Positions 34,761-43,613 of a stretch of DNA of 64,000 nucleotides are shown here, one piece after another. Source of the stretch: Saxibacter everestensis (GTDB lineage Bacteria > Actinomycetota > Actinomycetes > Actinomycetales > Brevibacteriaceae); contig NZ_CP090958.1 of NCBI RefSeq assembly GCF_025787225.1, forward strand, positions 3,830,550-3,894,549, given 5' to 3'. Numbering within the stretch: the first letter of the stretch is position 1; each line of letters begins with the position of its first letter. The notes under the pieces were generated by a model. That model made no database searches and was not told the origin of the DNA. It worked only from the letters and a program-made list of their open reading frames with translations. Made by a program: the position numbers and the translations under genes.

Positions 34761-35086
34761 ACATGTTTGCACTCATTGCACTCATCGGCGCAATCGCTGG
34801 TGAAGTCGTCGGCACCGTCTCGCTGCGTATGGCCAGCGGCGGGAAGAAGCTCTGGTGGAGCGGAGTCGGACTCGGGTACGTCTTCGCATTCGGCATGCTC
34901 GTTGTTGTCCTGGATCAAGGCGTCCCCCTCGGCGTCGCGTACGGAATCTGGGCCGCCGCGGGTGTGGCCATCATGGCTATCCTCAGCCGCATCTTCTTCA
35001 ACGAACCCCTCACCTGGGTGATGAGCCTGGGCATCGTCCTCATCGCCGGGGGAGTGCTCCTGATCGAAATCGGAGCCGCACACTGA
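34757..35086 (+). CDS. Small multidrug resistance (SMR) efflux protein, second of a pair
   Basis: A 109-residue four-helix protein. The transport Glu is in I-A-G-E-V-V-G-T-V-S-L-R-M-A, followed by G-V-A-Y-G-I-W-A-A-A-G-V and N-E-P-L-T-W-V-M-S-L-G-I. Different loop charges from its partner fit an antiparallel heterodimer such as EbrAB or YkkCD. The ATG at 34757 overlaps the previous stop. Confidence 0.92.
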   Translation: MNMFALIALIGAIAGEVVGTVSLRMASGGKKLWWSGVGLGYVFAFGMLVVVLDQGVPLGVAYGIWAAAGVAIMAILSRIFFNEPLTWVMSLGIVLIAGGVLLIEIGAAH

Positions 35087-35282
35087 ATTTCCACCGGCAG
35101 GTGGCTTCGATGCTCGATTACCGGCAGGTGTTTAGCGGCGGTAGCGAGGTGATCGGCTCATCGAGTGGCGAGCACGCCCACGGCGCCGTCGTGTCGAATC
35201 TGGAACATCGCTGCCACCACCGAAATGGCGTCGGGTTCGAGAGTAGGAGGAGAAAGAGAAACCGTGACTCGAAAGGCCCGCC

Positions 35283-36086
35283 ATGAAGACCAGAGCAGCA
35301 ATCAAAAGCCGCGCAGTATTGAAGAGCAGAGCAGTCGTTCTTCCGGCCCTCGCGCTCAGCCTCGCCGTCACGCTGAGCGGTTGCTCGTTGGCCTTCGAGC
35401 CTTCGGGCAATAAGGAGCAGCAGGGGGAGCAGGCGCCGACGACCGATCAGCCCCAGGACGAGCAGCAATCCAAGCCTGAATTTGGCACCGGGGTGGAGCC
35501 CGAACCGGAGCAGACGCCAGAAACCCCGGGCAACCCGGATCAGGACAGCAGTGCGGATGCCGGAACCGGCAGCGGCATCGAGCAGATGCTGTCCGACTAC
35601 GGCATCAGCGCTACGCAGGTGTCGCCCGGCGAGCTTGGCTCGCCAATTGTCACGGTGCCTACACCGGTCGGCTGGACCCGAGATGACTCCAAGGGCCCGG
35701 CGGGAAACTGGGGAACGTATGTGAACCCCGCGCCGGAGGTGGCTGGCTTCACGCCGAATGCGATGCTCTGGACGCTAAAGGTGCCTGCCGGAACCGAGAC
35801 TTCGGCAATTACGGCAGCAGCAGGGGACGAGATCGAGTCGCTACCCGGTTTCGTGATGACCGTTGACGACTTCGGGCCGGTAGGGTCGAGCGACGCGTTC
35901 GGCATCGCGGGAACATATAACCATCCCAGTGGAAAGAGCCTGGCCATTGCTTCACGCACCGTGGTAGTCGAGAAGACGGACGCCACCTACGTCGTCCAGC
36001 TTGTCACCACGAACAGCCAGGACCAGAATGAAAGCGAGAAGGCTGCGATCGAAGAGATTCACAACGGAATCGCCGTCACACCGTAA
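35283..36086 (+). CDS. LpqN/LpqT-family lipoprotein
   Basis: A 267-residue lipoprotein. The signal peptide carries a basic start and lipobox V-T-L-S-G-C with Cys34. A Glu/Gln/Pro-rich disordered linker spans about residues 38-95. The folded domain has P-T-P-V-G-W-T-R-D, N-A-M-L-W-T-L-K-V and T-Y-V-V-Q-L-V-T-T, the LpqN pattern. LpqN-type proteins work at the cell envelope in mycobacteria and relatives; the precise role is uncertain. A weak AAAGG precedes the ATG. The 196 bp upstream hold no gene; two copies of the 11-mer ACCGGCAGGTG are there. Confidence 0.82.
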   Translation: MKTRAAIKSRAVLKSRAVVLPALALSLAVTLSGCSLAFEPSGNKEQQGEQAPTTDQPQDEQQSKPEFGTGVEPEPEQTPETPGNPDQDSSADAGTGSGIEQMLSDYGISATQVSPGELGSPIVTVPTPVGWTRDDSKGPAGNWGTYVNPAPEVAGFTPNAMLWTLKVPAGTETSAITAAAGDEIESLPGFVMTVDDFGPVGSSDAFGIAGTYNHPSGKSLAIASRTVVVEKTDATYVVQLVTTNSQDQNESEKAAIEEIHNGIAVTP

Positions 36087-36118
36087 GCGAGTCATCGCCA
36101 GTGCGAAAGGAAGCCACC

Positions 36119-36805
36119 GTGAGCCGTGCCGCAGCGACGCGCACCCTCGGGGTGGCTTCCGCCGCGTTCGGCGCCGTCCTGGTGCTGAGCGCTTGCGGGC
36201 TGAGCGTGGAAGTATCGAAAACCGAGAATCCCGACCCGCTGAGCATCTCGTTCGGCGATGGAGCGGCCGAACCTACCGCCAAACCGACGGCCGCGCCGAT
36301 CCCCAACGCCACCAGCATTTCAGCCCCACACAGCGCAGGGAGCCCGGCGGTCACTTTCGATGCGCCAAGGGAATGGGCGGATTCCTTCGATAAGTCGTCG
36401 TATTCTGACACGTCGTACGTCTCGTACTTCGCCCCAGAGATCGGAGAATTCAGCACGACGCCGGTAATCTCGGTCCGCCAGGCCGAAGATGAGTACGCTC
36501 TCGATGCCGCTGCCGCAATCCAGAACCACCGGCAGTCGACACACGGCCTCGAAGGCTTCGACCTGATCAGTGAGGGCGAGCTGCCGACCAGGAACGGCAT
36601 TGCCATTTACCGAATGAACGCAAGCTATCAATCACTTGCTGAGCCGATCTGGTTCTCCAGTCTTTTTGCCGTGATCGACGCCGGTGACACCCTGCAGACA
36701 ATCGAGATCGAAGTGCGCGCACACGCGGGCGACACCGAGAATCGAAAGTTGCTCGAAGCGATGGTCGGTTCTGCGGCAGTCAACGGGACGAATCTGGCTG
36801 AGTAA
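36119..36805 (+). CDS. LpqN-like lipoprotein, second copy
   Basis: A 228-residue lipoprotein with lipobox V-L-S-A-C (Cys26). It lacks the long acidic linker of its neighbour but shares the D-A-P-R-E-W start, Y-V-S-Y-F-A-P and I-E-I-E-V-R-A-H-A end expected of the LpqN/LpqT fold. The GTG at 36119 was chosen over GTG 36101 because AGGAAG lies just upstream. It follows the first lipoprotein by 32 bp, so they are one operon, probably an old duplication. Confidence 0.8.
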   Translation: MSRAAATRTLGVASAAFGAVLVLSACGLSVEVSKTENPDPLSISFGDGAAEPTAKPTAAPIPNATSISAPHSAGSPAVTFDAPREWADSFDKSSYSDTSYVSYFAPEIGEFSTTPVISVRQAEDEYALDAAAAIQNHRQSTHGLEGFDLISEGELPTRNGIAIYRMNASYQSLAEPIWFSSLFAVIDAGDTLQTIEIEVRAHAGDTENRKLLEAMVGSAAVNGTNLAE

Positions 36806-36858
36806 GCGGGCAGGGGGGCCCGGCAAGTTCCGCCTGACGCCCGGGACGTCGCGGCCGC

Positions 36859-37269
36859 CTACCTCGCGAACAGTTCCCGATCACGCAGCGCCGGCAACAC
36901 CTTCTCCCGGAGCAGTGGCGCGTACTCATCATCGAACTCGGTGTCCATGCTGACCAGTCGGAGCTCCTCAATCTCCGCCGCGGCAAACACCTGATGAGGC
37001 AACCGGCCGGAGTAGACGGTGGCTTCAACTCTGGTGTCCGCTTCGTTCGCCGCCGCAGCATTGAACCTGCCCAGCAGTCGGAGCGAACCTGCGTCCAGAG
37101 ACAGCCCGACTTCTTCTTCGACCTCGCGCAGCGTCGCGCTGAGCGCGTCCTCGCCGGCTTCCCGCTTGCCGCCGGGCAGCATGAACTTGGTCGTGCCGCG
37201 TTTCCGCACGGTGAGTAGCTCGCCATCGTCGGTCAGCAGGCATGCGGCGGCTATCGAAAGTGTCGTCAT
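36859..37269 (-). CDS. Nudix hydrolase
   Basis: A 136-residue enzyme. The Nudix box is complete: G-K-R-E-A-G-E-D-A-L-S-A-T-L-R-E-V-E-E-E-V-G-L (23 positions, G-x5-E-x7-R-E-x2-E-E-x-G). It cleaves nucleoside diphosphate-linked substrates with Mg2+. An N-terminal A-A-A-C-L-L-T and A-T-V-Y-S-G region is typical of MutT/NudF-like members. The substrate is not readable. It is convergent with the lipoprotein pair. Confidence 0.9.
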   Translation of the reverse strand: MTTLSIAAACLLTDDGELLTVRKRGTTKFMLPGGKREAGEDALSATLREVEEEVGLSLDAGSLRLLGRFNAAAANEADTRVEATVYSGRLPHQVFAAAEIEELRLVSMDTEFDDEYAPLLREKVLPALRDRELFAR

Positions 37270-37294
37270 GGCCGAAATCCTATCGTTGCCAGCA

Positions 37295-37329
37295 CGAAGG
37301 GCGGGTGGAAAATCTCCACCCGCCCTTCG
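37295..37329 (-). terminator. Terminator hairpin after the aminotransferase gene
   Basis: A perfect 15-bp stem (37295-37309 with 37315-37329) has a 5-nt loop. Flanking AGCA/TGCT extend it beyond a bulge. It lies 17 nt after the aminotransferase stop, separating it from the Nudix gene. Confidence 0.8.
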
Positions 37330-37345
37330 ATGCTCGCTGGGGAAC

Positions 37346-38773
37346 CTAGAGCCGGTTCGATGCTTCGGTGAGCACTCCCCGAAGGATCTGCTCGTACTGA
37401 TCGAACTCGGCCTGGCCGACGATCAGCGGCGGCGCCAACTGGATAACGGGGTCTCCCCGGTCATCCGCGCGGCAGTACAGGCCGGCCTCGAACAGGGCCT
37501 GGGAGAGGAAGCCGCGCAGCAGGTGCTCGGATTCCTGATCGTTGAACGTCTCGCGCGTTGCCTTGTCCTTCACGAGCTCGATGCCGTAGAAGTAGCCCTC
37601 GCCGCGCACATCGCCGACGATCGGCAGGTCGAGCAACTTCTCCAGCGTGCTGCGGAACTTCGGCGCGTTCTCGTGGACGTGCTGATTAAGTCCCTCACGC
37701 TCGAAGATGTCGAGGTTCGCCATCGCGACCGCGGCTGACACCGGGTGTCCGCCGAAGGTGTAGCCGTGGTAGAACGTCGTGTCGCCGTGCTTGAACGGCT
37801 CGAAGAGTCGATCGGAGGCGATCATCGCGCCGATGGGCGAGTAACCCGAGGTCAGGCCCTTCGCGCAGGTGATGATGTCCGGAACGTAGTCGAAGTCGTT
37901 GCAGGCGAACATTTCGCCGATCCGGCCGAAGGCGCAAATGACCTCGTCGGAGACCAGCAGCACGTCGTACTCATCGCAGATCTCGCGAACCCGCTCGAAG
38001 TAGCCGGGAGGCGGTGGGAAACATCCGCCGGAGTTCTGCACCGGCTCAAGGAAGACGGCGGCAACTGTGTCCGGGCCTTCGAACTCAATGGCTTCGGCGA
38101 TCCGGTCGGCGGCCCAGCGGCCGAAGGCCTTCGGGTCTTCGCGCAGGCCTTCCGGCGCCCGGTACTGGTTGGTGTTTGGAACCCGGAACGCTCCGGGAAC
38201 CAAAGGCTCGAACGGGGCCTTCATATCCGGGATGCCGGTAATCGACAACGCGCCCTGCGGGGTGCCGTGGTAGGCAACCGCACGAGAAATGACCTTTGTC
38301 TTGCTGTGCTTTCCCTGCAATTTGAAGTACTGCTTCGCCAGCTTCCAGGCCGTTTCGACGGCCTCGCCGCCGCCCGTGGTGAAGAACACCCGGTTCAGGT
38401 CGCCTGGGGCGTAGTGGGCAAGCCGTTCGGCAAGCTCGATGGCGGGCGGATGGGCGTAGGACCAAATCGGCATGAACGACAGTTCCTTGGCCTGCTTGGC
38501 CGCGGCTTCGGCGAGTTCCTCGCGCCCGTGGCCTACCTGGACAACGAAGAGTCCGGCAAGGCCGTCAAGGTATTCCTTGCCCTGGTCGTCGTAGATCTTT
38601 GCACCCTCGCCGCGGGTGATCACGGGGACGTTGCCGCCCTCGACAAGCGGCGAGTGGCGGGCAAAGTGCATCCACAAGTGATCCCGCGCTGCCTGCTGCC
38701 GGTCCGTTCCTCGCGGTGTGGTGAAAGTCTTTCGGTTGTTAACGCCAGCCGGCGCGGTAATTGGTTCGGTCAT
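37346..38773 (-). CDS. Class III aminotransferase, probably diamine/putrescine aminotransferase
   Basis: A 475-residue PLP enzyme. V-F-F-T-T-G-G-G-E-A-V-E-T-A-W-K-L-A, the D-E-V-I-C-A-F-G-R cofactor Asp motif and the PLP Lys in I-T-C-A-K-G-L-T-S-G-Y-S-P are all present. S-F-M-P-I-W-S-Y-A-H and H-G-Y-T-F-G-G-H-P-V are typical of the SpuC/omega-amine transaminase group, which converts putrescine plus pyruvate to 4-aminobutanal. Context supports this: an Lrp regulator overlaps upstream (ATGA), and a putrescine oxidase cluster is divergent. Beta-alanine or another amine substrate is the alternative. Confidence 0.88.
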   Translation of the reverse strand: MTEPITAPAGVNNRKTFTTPRGTDRQQAARDHLWMHFARHSPLVEGGNVPVITRGEGAKIYDDQGKEYLDGLAGLFVVQVGHGREELAEAAAKQAKELSFMPIWSYAHPPAIELAERLAHYAPGDLNRVFFTTGGGEAVETAWKLAKQYFKLQGKHSKTKVISRAVAYHGTPQGALSITGIPDMKAPFEPLVPGAFRVPNTNQYRAPEGLREDPKAFGRWAADRIAEAIEFEGPDTVAAVFLEPVQNSGGCFPPPPGYFERVREICDEYDVLLVSDEVICAFGRIGEMFACNDFDYVPDIITCAKGLTSGYSPIGAMIASDRLFEPFKHGDTTFYHGYTFGGHPVSAAVAMANLDIFEREGLNQHVHENAPKFRSTLEKLLDLPIVGDVRGEGYFYGIELVKDKATRETFNDQESEHLLRGFLSQALFEAGLYCRADDRGDPVIQLAPPLIVGQAEFDQYEQILRGVLTEASNRL

Positions 38774-39240
38774 CTGGTCCCCCAGTCGTATTGTTGCTTG
38801 CGCAAGGAAAGGTATACAAAAGCTTCTGTCGCCAAGACCCCGGGAAGTGCCCGAATGCGATTGTTGATGACGTTCAAGAGGTCGTCATCGTTCTCGCAGA
38901 TGATCTCGGCCATGATGTCGAATGAACCGGCGGTGACCACGACGTAGTCCACTTCCGCCATGGCGGCAAGTGCGTCGGAAACGACGAGAGTGTCGCCCTG
39001 CACTTTGATGCCGACCATCGCCTGCCTGGCGAATCCGAGTTGCATAGGGTCGGTAACGGCCACGATCTGCATGACACCGCTGTCGACCAGTCGCTGCACC
39101 CGCTGTCGGACCGCTGCCTCGGAGAGCCCAACCGCCTTGCCGATAGCCGCATATGAGCGGCGTCCGTCTTCCTGCAATTGTTCGATGATTGCCTTTGACA
39201 GCGCATCTATGGGCTGCGTGACAGCGGATGACGTGGTCAA
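38770..39240 (-). CDS. Lrp/AsnC-family regulator
   Basis: A 156-residue regulator. N-terminal helix-turn-helix with I-I-E-Q-L-Q-E-D-G-R-R-S-Y-A-A-I-G-K-A-V-G-L-S-E-A-A-V-R-Q-R-V-Q-R-L and a C-terminal RAM effector domain with D-Y-V-V-V-T-A-G-S-F-D-I-M-A-E-I-I-C and V-L-A-T-E-A-F-V-Y-L. The TTG at 39240 gives the usual family length and has GGGAGGTG 7 nt upstream; an upstream in-frame start is non-coding in character. It is translationally coupled to the aminotransferase and faces the putrescine-oxidase cluster. Confidence 0.88.
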   Translation of the reverse strand: MTTSSAVTQPIDALSKAIIEQLQEDGRRSYAAIGKAVGLSEAAVRQRVQRLVDSGVMQIVAVTDPMQLGFARQAMVGIKVQGDTLVVSDALAAMAEVDYVVVTAGSFDIMAEIICENDDDLLNVINNRIRALPGVLATEAFVYLSLRKQQYDWGTR

Positions 39241-39608
39241 ACGTATGCACCTCCCTAAGTCCTGACGATAGCCGGTCAGACAACCGTCCGGCCGGTCAAG
39301 AACCATTGAATCGGTAGTTTCAGGATAGCGCAAGGTGCGATTTCAGTGGAGGAACGAAGGAATCGCTATCGATTTAGTCCCTGCAGGATTATTGCCGAAT
39401 GTGCTGACTCGACGATGAGCCGCCGGCCCCGATGTCGAAAGGGGTGACCGCGCGGACCGCTTAGCCACGCAGTGTAGCTACGAAATACGTAGCAAAACGT
39501 CGGATCGACAACTGAATACATTGCTAGATTCCTGAAACTCTGTCAGAATCGATACTTGTGCCGTCGTCGGATGGCGTCGGAGCACAGTTCTCTACAAGGG
39601 AGTAGGCA
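39241..39608. other. Regulatory gap between the Lrp and putrescine-oxidase genes
   Basis: About 370 bp hold no convincing gene. The region contains an AT-richer section before the oxidase gene, one 17-bp inverted repeat, and a repeated TGACCGG element near the Lrp start. No well-spaced -35/-10 pair can be assigned with confidence. Both divergent promoters must be here. Confidence 0.6.
39477..39493. promoter_or_regulatory. 17-bp inverted repeat, candidate Lrp site
   Basis: GCTACG and CGTAGC arms flank AAATA. The 17-bp size and AT-rich centre fit Lrp/AsnC recognition sites. It is about 115 bp upstream of the oxidase start and 240 bp from the Lrp start. Binding is inferred. Confidence 0.45.
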
Positions 39609-41015
39609 GTGGAAAAGTTAGAGCGCGATGTCGTCGTGATCGGAGCCGGAGCAGCCGGGTTGAGCGCGGCGTACGAGCTGAAGAAGGCCGGGCTCAGCGT
39701 TGCGGTTCTCGAAGCCAGGGATCGGGTTGGCGGCCGGCTGTGGACCGACGATATCGACGGTGCCATGCTCGAGATCGGCGGACAGTGGGTATCGCCCGAC
39801 CAGGACGTCCTGCTGGGCATGCTCGACGAGCTCGGCCTGGAGACCTACTCGCGCTACCGTGAAGGCGATTCCATCTACGTGAACGCCGATGGACGGGCCA
39901 CCCGGTTTACCGGCGAGGACTTCCCGCTTGCCGAGTCCACGCAGCAGGAAATGGACAAACTCGTTGAAGCCCTGGATGAGCTGTCCAAGGAAGTAGACCC
40001 CGCCGACCCCTGGCGGCATCCGCGCGCCAAGGAACTCGACCGGATCTCTCTGGCCGGCTGGCTTGAGTCCCTCAGCGAGGACAAGGAAGCCCGCGACAAC
40101 GTTGCCATGTTCATTGCCGGCGCGATGCTCACCAAGCCGGCGCACGCGTTCTCCGTACTGCAGGCCGCCCAGATGGCGGCAAGCGCCGGTAGCTTCCGTC
40201 ACCTCGTCGACGCCGACTTCATCCTGGACAAGCGAGTGATCGGCGGCCTCCAGCAGGTTCCGCTGCGGTTGTCCGCCCGCCTGGACGGCGATGTCCACCT
40301 GAATCAGCCGGTGCGCAGTCTGCGCAGCGGAGAGTCGGTGCCGAGCGGCATGGGGGTTGTCGTGACGAGCGACGACGTCGAAGTCAGTGCGCGGCACGCC
40401 ATTGTCGCTATGCCGCCGAACCTGATCAGCAGGATCTCTTTCGACCCGCCGCTGCCCCGGCGACAGCAGCAAATGCACCAGCATCTTTCGCTCGGTCTCG
40501 TTATCAAGGTGCATGCCGTATACGACCGGCCGTTCTGGCGTGAGCAGGGACTGTCCGGCACCGCGTTCGGCCCCTACCAGATCGTGCACGAGTCGTATGA
40601 CAACACGAACTACGGCGATGAGCGCGGAACCCTTGTCGGTTTCGTGTCGGATGAGACCGCGGACCAGATGTTTCGGCTGCCCGCCGAGCAGCGCAGGGAA
40701 CAGATCCTGGATTCACTTGCCGCCTACTACGGTGACGAGGCCAGGCATCCGGAGGTTTACTACGAAAGTGACTGGGCCGCGGAGGAGTGGACCCGCGGGG
40801 CGTACGCCGCAAGCTTTGACCTCGGCGGGCTGTCCCGCTATGGCGCCGACCTCCGCTCGTCGGTCGGCTCGATCCACTTCGCCTGCAGCGATTTCGCTGG
40901 TGCCGGTTTCCAGCACGTCGATGGAGCGCTGCGGATGGGCAAGGCCGCGGCCACTGCTATTGTGGCGCAGCACAGCGAGCAACCCAGAATGCAAGGAGCG
41001 GGTATCAGTTCATGA
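39609..41015 (+). CDS. puo: Putrescine oxidase (flavin monoamine-oxidase family)
   Basis: A 468-residue FAD enzyme. The N-terminal dinucleotide motif V-V-I-G-A-G-A-A-G-L-S-A-A and G-G-R bind FAD. G-G-Q-W-V-S-P-D-Q, A-G-A-M-L-T-K-P-A-H, M-H-Q-H-L-S-L-G-L-V-I-K-V-H-A-V-Y and E-E-W-T-R-G-A-Y-A-A-S-F-D-L-G-G match closely what I recall of Rhodococcus and Kocuria putrescine oxidase. It oxidises putrescine to 4-aminobutanal with O2, giving H2O2 and NH3. The GTG start follows AGGGAG. It begins a cluster with USP, permease and aldehyde dehydrogenase, and overlaps the USP gene by 4 nt. Confidence 0.93.
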   Translation: MEKLERDVVVIGAGAAGLSAAYELKKAGLSVAVLEARDRVGGRLWTDDIDGAMLEIGGQWVSPDQDVLLGMLDELGLETYSRYREGDSIYVNADGRATRFTGEDFPLAESTQQEMDKLVEALDELSKEVDPADPWRHPRAKELDRISLAGWLESLSEDKEARDNVAMFIAGAMLTKPAHAFSVLQAAQMAASAGSFRHLVDADFILDKRVIGGLQQVPLRLSARLDGDVHLNQPVRSLRSGESVPSGMGVVVTSDDVEVSARHAIVAMPPNLISRISFDPPLPRRQQQMHQHLSLGLVIKVHAVYDRPFWREQGLSGTAFGPYQIVHESYDNTNYGDERGTLVGFVSDETADQMFRLPAEQRREQILDSLAAYYGDEARHPEVYYESDWAAEEWTRGAYAASFDLGGLSRYGADLRSSVGSIHFACSDFAGAGFQHVDGALRMGKAAATAIVAQHSEQPRMQGAGISS

Positions 41016-41899
41016 AGTATGTCGTCGGCTACTCGGCGGACGAACGGGGCAAGGAGGCTCTCGCGCTGGCGATCAGCCTGGCCAAAGTTCAGGGCGCCTC
41101 GCTCGACGTCGTCGTAGTGCTACCGAAGACCGAGCCGTTCAACGCTGCGTACCCTCCGGCGCCTGACTTTGACTCTGTGCTCACGGATCAGGCGAACACC
41201 TGGCTCGACACGGCGCTTGCCACAATCCCGGAAACCGTCAGCGCGCAGAAGCATGTCAGATTCTCTTCGTCCACTGCCGAAGGGCTGATCGAAGCGGCCG
41301 CCGAGCTGGACGCGGGACTTATCGTCATCGGCGCCGCGCGTGGCGGGATGCTGAGCCGCTATTCGGTCGGCAGCGTGGCGAACGCCCTGCTGCACGCTGC
41401 CTCCACGCCGATTGCCCTGGCGCCCCGCGGCTGGAAGGCTGACAAGTCGATCTCCCGGCTCACCTGCGCCATCGGTACCCGGGCTGGCGCCGAAGCCCTG
41501 TTGGATGTCGCCATCGACTCGGCGGCGCGTCGCCGGCTTCCGCTTCGACTGGTCTCGCTGGTCGCAGTCTCTCCAGACGGGGCGGCCGGTATCGACCGAC
41601 GCGAACAGGCAAAGCAGCACGCGGAGGCGGTTTTGGCTCAGGCGGTTTCCAGCCTGCCGGAAGGGGCGCAAGCGACCGCCACCGTCGGCGAAGGGAACAC
41701 GATCGAGGACGCCGTCGAGGCACTGGACTTCGACCCGGCCGAGATCGTGCTGATCGGATCAAGCCGGCTGGCCGAACGGCACAAGCTTTTCCTCGGCGTC
41801 GCCGCCAACAAGATGCTCCGGGTACTGCCGGTGCCGATAATTGTCGTGCCGCGAGATTATGGGCGTGCCATGCCCGGCCGTTCGGAGGAACAGGCATGA
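41012..41899 (+). CDS. Universal stress protein, tandem-domain
   Basis: A 295-residue protein with two Usp domains (about residues 1-140 and 150-285). G-A-A-R-G-G-M-L-S-R-Y-S-V-G-S-V-A-N-A-L-L-H-A-A-S-T-P-I-A-L-A-P and G-S-S-R-L-A-E-R-H-K-L-F-L-G-V-A-A-N-K-M-L are the nucleotide-binding loops. The first domain keeps a G-x2-G-x9-G-like pattern, so ATP binding is plausible. It sits between putrescine oxidase and the permease with ATGA overlaps on both sides, which ties it to this pathway. Confidence 0.88.
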   Translation: MKYVVGYSADERGKEALALAISLAKVQGASLDVVVVLPKTEPFNAAYPPAPDFDSVLTDQANTWLDTALATIPETVSAQKHVRFSSSTAEGLIEAAAELDAGLIVIGAARGGMLSRYSVGSVANALLHAASTPIALAPRGWKADKSISRLTCAIGTRAGAEALLDVAIDSAARRRLPLRLVSLVAVSPDGAAGIDRREQAKQHAEAVLAQAVSSLPEGAQATATVGEGNTIEDAVEALDFDPAEIVLIGSSRLAERHKLFLGVAANKMLRVLPVPIIVVPRDYGRAMPGRSEEQA

Positions 41900-43443
41900 G
41901 TTCAAGCAACACAACCAAGAAGACTCCCAGCGCAGCCGGCGCGGACGGACTGTCGAAAAAGGGACTGGGTGAAAACTCGGTGGGCCTGCTCGGCGCGGTT
42001 GCCATCGGCCTGTCCTGTATTGCACCCGCCTACACGCTGACCGGCGCGCTCGGCCCGACCGTCCGTGAGGTCGGCGTGCAGTTACCGGCGATTTTCATTG
42101 TCGGGTTCCTGCCCATGCTGCTTGTCGCGCTGGGCTATCGCGAGCTGAACAATGCCATGCCTGACAGCGGCACCTCGTTCACCTGGGCGACGAAGGCTTT
42201 CGGGCCGTGGATCGGCTGGATGGGTGGCTGGGGCCTGATCGCGGCGACAGTGATTGTGCTGTCCAACCTTGCCGGGGTCGCGGTCGACTTCTTCTACCTG
42301 ATGATTTCGCAGCTGACCGGCGATGCTGCACTGGCCGACCTGACCCGCAATATTCCGCTCAATATCGCCACTTGCCTGGTTTTCATGGCACTTGCCGCCT
42401 GGGTTTCGTACCGGGGCATGCAGACCACGAAGATCGTGCAGTACGTCCTGGTCGGTTTTCAGCTCCTGGTGCTGCTTTGGTTCATCGTGGCCGCTTTCGT
42501 GCACGTTGGTAACGGGACCGCGTTCGACGCGACAGCATTCAGTCTGGACTGGTTCAATCCGTTCGCGGTCAGCGACTTCACCACTTTCGCCACTGGGATC
42601 TCGCTGTCGATCTTCATTTTCTGGGGCTGGGACGTCACCCTGACGATGAACGAGGAAACCAAAGGGTCGAAAACCACGCCGGGCAAGGCCGCAACACTGA
42701 CCGTCGTCACCATCCTCGTGGTGTACCTGCTGGTGGCAGTCGGCGCGATCTCATATGCTGGCGTCGGTGAGAACGCGCTGGGGCTGGGCAACGCCGAAAC
42801 TCAGGACAACGTCTTCGCCGTCCTGGCAGGCCCGGTGCTCGGCCCATTTGCAATCCTGATGTCGATCGCCGTGCTTTCCAGCTCGGCGGCGTCGCTGCAG
42901 TCAACCTTCGTGAGCCCCGCCCGCACTCTGCTGGCGATGGGACACTACTCCGCGCTGCCGGCAAGCTTTGCCCGGGTCAGCCCGCGCTTCAAATCGCCTG
43001 GCTACGCCACAGTGGCTGCCGGGATCGCCGGTTGGGTCTTCTACGCCGTTATGCGGGTGGTGTCGGAGAACGTGCTCTCCGACACCATCACGGCACTCGG
43101 CATGATGGTCTGCTTCTATTACGGTCTGACGGCTCTGGCCTGTGTCTGGTACTTCCGCCATGAGGCATTTCGCAGCGTGCGCGGATTCATACTCAAGTTC
43201 CTGGCTCCCCTGCTCGGCGGGATCGTGCTGGCCGTGACCTTCGTGACGACATCGATAGAAAGCATGGATCCCGAATTCGGCAGTGGCTCGAACATCGGCG
43301 GAATCGGTCTGGTGTTCCTGATCGGCGTCGCCGTGCTCGGCATCGGTCTGGTCCTGATGATCGCCATGTACTTCAGGAATCCAGGCTTCTTCCGTGGCGA
43401 AACGCTGCGCAGAGGCACACCGGCGCTCGAGGTCGAGGAGTAG
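41896..43443 (+). CDS. APC-family permease, probable amine/putrescine transporter
   Basis: A 515-residue membrane protein with about 12 transmembrane helices. S-C-I-A-P-A-Y-T-L-T-G-A-L-G-P, G-Y-R-E-L-N-N-A-M-P-D-S-G-T-S-F-T-W, and W-G-W-D-V-T-L-T-M-N-E-E-T are typical of APC amino-acid/amine transporters. Position in a putrescine-catabolic operon makes putrescine or GABA the likely substrate. It overlaps the USP gene (ATGA). Confidence 0.88.
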   Translation: MSSSNTTKKTPSAAGADGLSKKGLGENSVGLLGAVAIGLSCIAPAYTLTGALGPTVREVGVQLPAIFIVGFLPMLLVALGYRELNNAMPDSGTSFTWATKAFGPWIGWMGGWGLIAATVIVLSNLAGVAVDFFYLMISQLTGDAALADLTRNIPLNIATCLVFMALAAWVSYRGMQTTKIVQYVLVGFQLLVLLWFIVAAFVHVGNGTAFDATAFSLDWFNPFAVSDFTTFATGISLSIFIFWGWDVTLTMNEETKGSKTTPGKAATLTVVTILVVYLLVAVGAISYAGVGENALGLGNAETQDNVFAVLAGPVLGPFAILMSIAVLSSSAASLQSTFVSPARTLLAMGHYSALPASFARVSPRFKSPGYATVAAGIAGWVFYAVMRVVSENVLSDTITALGMMVCFYYGLTALACVWYFRHEAFRSVRGFILKFLAPLLGGIVLAVTFVTTSIESMDPEFGSGSNIGGIGLVFLIGVAVLGIGLVLMIAMYFRNPGFFRGETLRRGTPALEVEE

Positions 43444-43477
43444 CGGCTCGACGCCCAGTCCGGTCCTGGCACCCAGG

Positions 43478-43508
43478 ATTGCGGTTTCGACGGGTGAAAC
43501 CGGGCAAT
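43478..43508 (+). promoter_or_regulatory. Hairpin in the permease-ALDH gap
   Basis: ATTGCGGTTTC can pair with GAAACC-GG-GCAAT across a 7-nt loop, leaving a GG bulge. No T-run follows. It could be a weak terminator after the permease or a regulatory site ahead of the dehydrogenase; both are inferred. Confidence 0.4.
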
Positions 43509-43613
43509 AAGTAACGATTTCGTTGTCTTGGGTGCAAATTTAAGCGAAAAGGCTTGTTCAGCAGACCAATAGTCTGCAATTATCGCCGTCAGTAGAGTCA
43601 CTATGGAGGATTT

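Noticed and set aside
35087-35282. Small gene or riboswitch upstream of the LpqN-like lipoproteins
   Set aside because: Short frames lack ribosome sites, and no known riboswitch core is visible; only short direct repeats are present.
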